In this document: in pieces, positions 31,759 to 33,403 of the stretch
Numbering within the stretch: the stretch's first letter is position 1
Layout of the letters: every line of letters starts with the position of its first letter
Assembly (NCBI GenBank): GCA_035545895.1
Contig: DASZXJ010000045.1
Location: 1 to 33,403, forward strand
Length of the DNA: 33,403 bases
Direction: 5' to 3'
DNA from: DASZXJ01 sp035545895
GTDB lineage: Bacteria > Planctomycetota > Phycisphaerae > Tepidisphaerales > Tepidisphaeraceae
The notes under the pieces: model-generated
The model's database searches: none
Told to the model about the DNA's origin: nothing
What the model saw: only the letters and a program-made list of their open reading frames with translations
Position numbers and translations under genes: made by a program

Positions 31759-32640
31759 ATGATTGTCAGCATGACCGGCTTTGGCGATGCGGCTATCCAG
31801 CAGAATGGCACGCATTATTGTGTGGAAGTGCGTTCGCTGAACAACCGCTTTTTCAAACCCGTCATCAAGCTGCCTGAAAATGTGCAAGGGCTCGAGCCCG
31901 AAATCGAGAGTTTCCTTCGGCAAAAGCTGATTCGCGGTTCGATCACTTATATCCTGAAGATGCGCCTCGATAGCGCTGAAGCCGCTTACCATATCAACGT
32001 TGGCGCGCTCAATGCCTATCTCAACCAGTTGCAGCAGGTCAAAGGCTTGAATGAGATGGTGCGGATCGACCTGGGAAGCCTGATGCAACTGCCCGGCGTC
32101 TGCCAGGAACCACGCGACGACAGCGACGAAATCGAACGCCATGGCAAGACCGTTCGCGAACTCACCGAACAAGCCATCAACAAGCTCGACACGATGCGCC
32201 GCCGTGAAGGGCAAGCCCTGTTCGAAGAGTTGATGAGGCAGTCCAAGTCCATCGCTGAAAACCTGACTGAGATCCAGAAACGCGCGCCCTTTGTCATCGA
32301 AGATTACCACAAGCGATTGTCGCAACGCGTCAATCTGCTGCTCAGCAAGGCCGAGTTGAAAGTGAACGAGCCTGACCTGATTAAGGAAGTTGCGGTCTTT
32401 GCCGAGCGCGCGGACATTTGTGAAGAGATTCAACGGTTGACGCATCACCTTGAATCATTCGAGCAGGCTTGCCAGACCAGCGAGCATGCCGGTCGAAAAC
32501 TCGACTTCATCACCCAGGAAATGCTTCGCGAAGCCAACACGATCGCCAGCAAAGCCAACGACGCCCAGATCGCCAGGCACATTGTCGAAATCAAAGGCGC
32601 GATCGACCGTCTTAAAGAACAAGTTCAAAACGTGGAATGA
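31759..32640 (+). CDS. yicC: YicC/YloC family endoribonuclease
   Basis: 293 residues, typical length. N-terminal MIVSMTGFGDA and VEVRSLNNRFF (about 23-33) and C-terminal RKLDFITQEMLREANTIASKANDAQI are unmistakable for the YicC family (YicC N-terminal and DUF1732 domains). E. coli YicC is reported to be an RNase that affects small-RNA turnover. Here the start ATG has GAGGA upstream and is 16 bp past secG. The order yicC then gmk is conserved widely in bacteria. A long open frame on the opposite strand inside this gene is a codon-bias shadow. Confidence 0.96.
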   Translation: MIVSMTGFGDAAIQQNGTHYCVEVRSLNNRFFKPVIKLPENVQGLEPEIESFLRQKLIRGSITYILKMRLDSAEAAYHINVGALNAYLNQLQQVKGLNEMVRIDLGSLMQLPGVCQEPRDDSDEIERHGKTVRELTEQAINKLDTMRRREGQALFEELMRQSKSIAENLTEIQKRAPFVIEDYHKRLSQRVNLLLSKAELKVNEPDLIKEVAVFAERADICEEIQRLTHHLESFEQACQTSEHAGRKLDFITQEMLREANTIASKANDAQIARHIVEIKGAIDRLKEQVQNVE

Positions 32641-32643
32641 CCC

Positions 32644-32775
32644 TTGCCAGATTCGGTGAACCAACCTGGGTATCACGTTACGCTCAAACACAACCACCGT
32701 GCGCTGGCCTATTCAATCTGGTTTTGCTTTGGCGTGATCTTGATTGGCTATGTCGTACATGAATGCCTGCTCTGA
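32644..32775 (+). CDS. Possible 43-residue single-pass membrane protein
   Basis: A short open frame fills the gap between yicC and gmk. It starts at TTG 32644 (or GTG 32656), 3 bases after the yicC stop, and its end overlaps the upstream gmk start by 13 bases. The product has a polar basic N-terminal part with several His and Asn, then a hydrophobic helix (ALAYSIWFCFGVILIGYVV) and a short tail, HECLL. There is no ATG and no clear ribosome site, which weakens the call. The intact hydrophobic helix and tight packing argue for it. Translation by coupling to yicC would be expected. Confidence 0.4.
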   Translation: MPDSVNQPGYHVTLKHNHRALAYSIWFCFGVILIGYVVHECLL

Positions 32776-33368
32776 TATCCATGGCTAACCCCTCATCCCA
32801 TCCTGGCCTTCTGATCGTCCTTTGCGGTCCCAGCGGGGTTGGCAAGAGCACCATCTCCCGCCTGTTGGAAACCAGGCTCGGCGTGCTGTATGTCGTGAGC
32901 GCCACCACCCGCCCGCACCGGCCAGGTGATGAACAAGCCAAGACTTACGACCATATCAGCCGCGATGAGTTCTTCCGTCGGCTCGATGCCGATGAGTTTC
33001 TGGAGTATGCCCAGGTTTACGGCGACTACTACGGAACGCCCAAACAGCCCGTTTTGAAGCATTTGGAGGTCGGAAAGGACGTATTGCTCGAAATTGACGT
33101 ACAGGGGGCTTTGCAGGTACGCTATCAGTATCCTGAGTCATTGATGGTGTTCATTCTTCCGCCGGATGAGCCTACACTGTTGAAACGTTTGACCGACCGG
33201 GGCCGCGACAGCGCAGAGGACATTAACAAGCGTTTTCGCGCTGCCAAACGTGAGATTCACATGGCCAAGGGCAGCCGGTCGTTTGATTACATGGTGATTA
33301 ACGACAATCTCGACCAAGCGGTGGACGAGATCATCAAAATCGTAAAACATAAACGAGCCGGAATTTAA
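32763..33368 (+). CDS. gmk: Guanylate kinase
   Basis: 201 residues; converts GMP + ATP to GDP + ADP. P-loop GPSGVGKST (22-30), SATTRPHRPGD (GMP binding), YDHISRDEFF, EYAQVYGDYYGTP, the LEIDVQGA segment and the lid RGRDSAEDINKR are all present and in order. The ATG at 32763 is listed; a second in-frame ATG at 32781 would put the P-loop at residue 16, closer to other Gmk proteins, and neither start has a clear Shine-Dalgarno. In many bacteria rpoZ or coaBC follows; the window ends 35 bp after the stop. Confidence 0.96.
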   Translation: MPALISMANPSSHPGLLIVLCGPSGVGKSTISRLLETRLGVLYVVSATTRPHRPGDEQAKTYDHISRDEFFRRLDADEFLEYAQVYGDYYGTPKQPVLKHLEVGKDVLLEIDVQGALQVRYQYPESLMVFILPPDEPTLLKRLTDRGRDSAEDINKRFRAAKREIHMAKGSRSFDYMVINDNLDQAVDEIIKIVKHKRAGI

Positions 33369-33382
33369 GGAGAAAGTGTTCG

Positions 33383-33403
33383 GTGGTCAGTGGTCGGGGG
33401 CCA
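33383..33403. repeat. Start of a further 7-bp array at the window edge
   Basis: GTGGTCA, GTGGTCG, GGGGCCA follow in 7-bp register up to the last base, downstream of gmk. With only two good units it is suggestive; the array may continue beyond the window. Confidence 0.35.

Noticed and set aside
31597..32448. Long open frame antisense to yicC (283 residues)
   Set aside because: It lies inside a certain gene on the opposite strand, with no family features.

Overview
The window looks like a chromosomal segment of a planctomycete, probably of the class Phycisphaerae. This is an inference from gene style: an ECF-like sigma factor fused to a membrane anchor and a large C-terminal domain, short operons mixed with isolated housekeeping genes, many secreted or membrane proteins of unknown function, and repeat-rich spacers. 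There is no rRNA, phage, transposase or CRISPR array. One tRNA gene is present.

Left part (1-12.5 kb). maf (-) is followed by a PEP/pyruvate-node group on the + strand: the PPDK/PEP-synthase regulatory protein (ppsR), a three-cysteine Rrf2 regulator and GTP-type PEP carboxykinase (pckG), closed by a hairpin. Next come the sigma-factor/membrane fusion (+), a classical SDR oxidoreductase (-), a SnoaL-like protein (-), a SpoIIE/RsbU-type phosphatase (+), a secreted S1-P1/phospholipase C-like protein (-), a small secreted protein (-), and atpG (-), which stands apart from other ATP synthase genes. tRNA-Ala(TGC) lies just upstream of atpG. About 0.8 kb without a convincing gene follows (11.69-12.51 kb); it holds a 17-bp inverted repeat, 7-bp tandem arrays and a hairpin-rich stretch.

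Middle and right part (12.5-30.4 kb). A secreted Pro-rich/Gly-Ser-rich low-complexity protein with a strong terminator is followed by a surface-polysaccharide region. Two tandem paralogous membrane proteins on the + strand meet, tail to tail, a long minus-strand cluster. Read from its promoter side, that cluster encodes a Wzz/BY-kinase-like chain-length protein with an altered P-loop, a small coiled-coil protein, a nucleotide-sugar dehydrogenase, a Gfo/Idh/MocA oxidoreductase, a GT2 glycosyltransferase, an NAD-dependent epimerase/dehydratase, a C-methyltransferase-like protein, and a second, unrelated pair of paralogous large membrane proteins. ATGA overlaps and very short gaps link most of these genes. 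The likely job is making and assembling a modified, uronic-acid-type surface glycan. No recognisable flippase, Wzy polymerase or outer-membrane exporter lies in the window.

Right edge (30.5-33.4 kb). A + strand housekeeping run: tpiA, secG, yicC, a possible 43-aa membrane protein, and gmk.

The most unusual non-coding signals are 7-bp-phased repeat arrays in several spacers, two of them built as about 70-bp inverted arrangements of ten heptads with quite different sequences, and a dispersed REP-like double hairpin present in two copies plus a probable relic.
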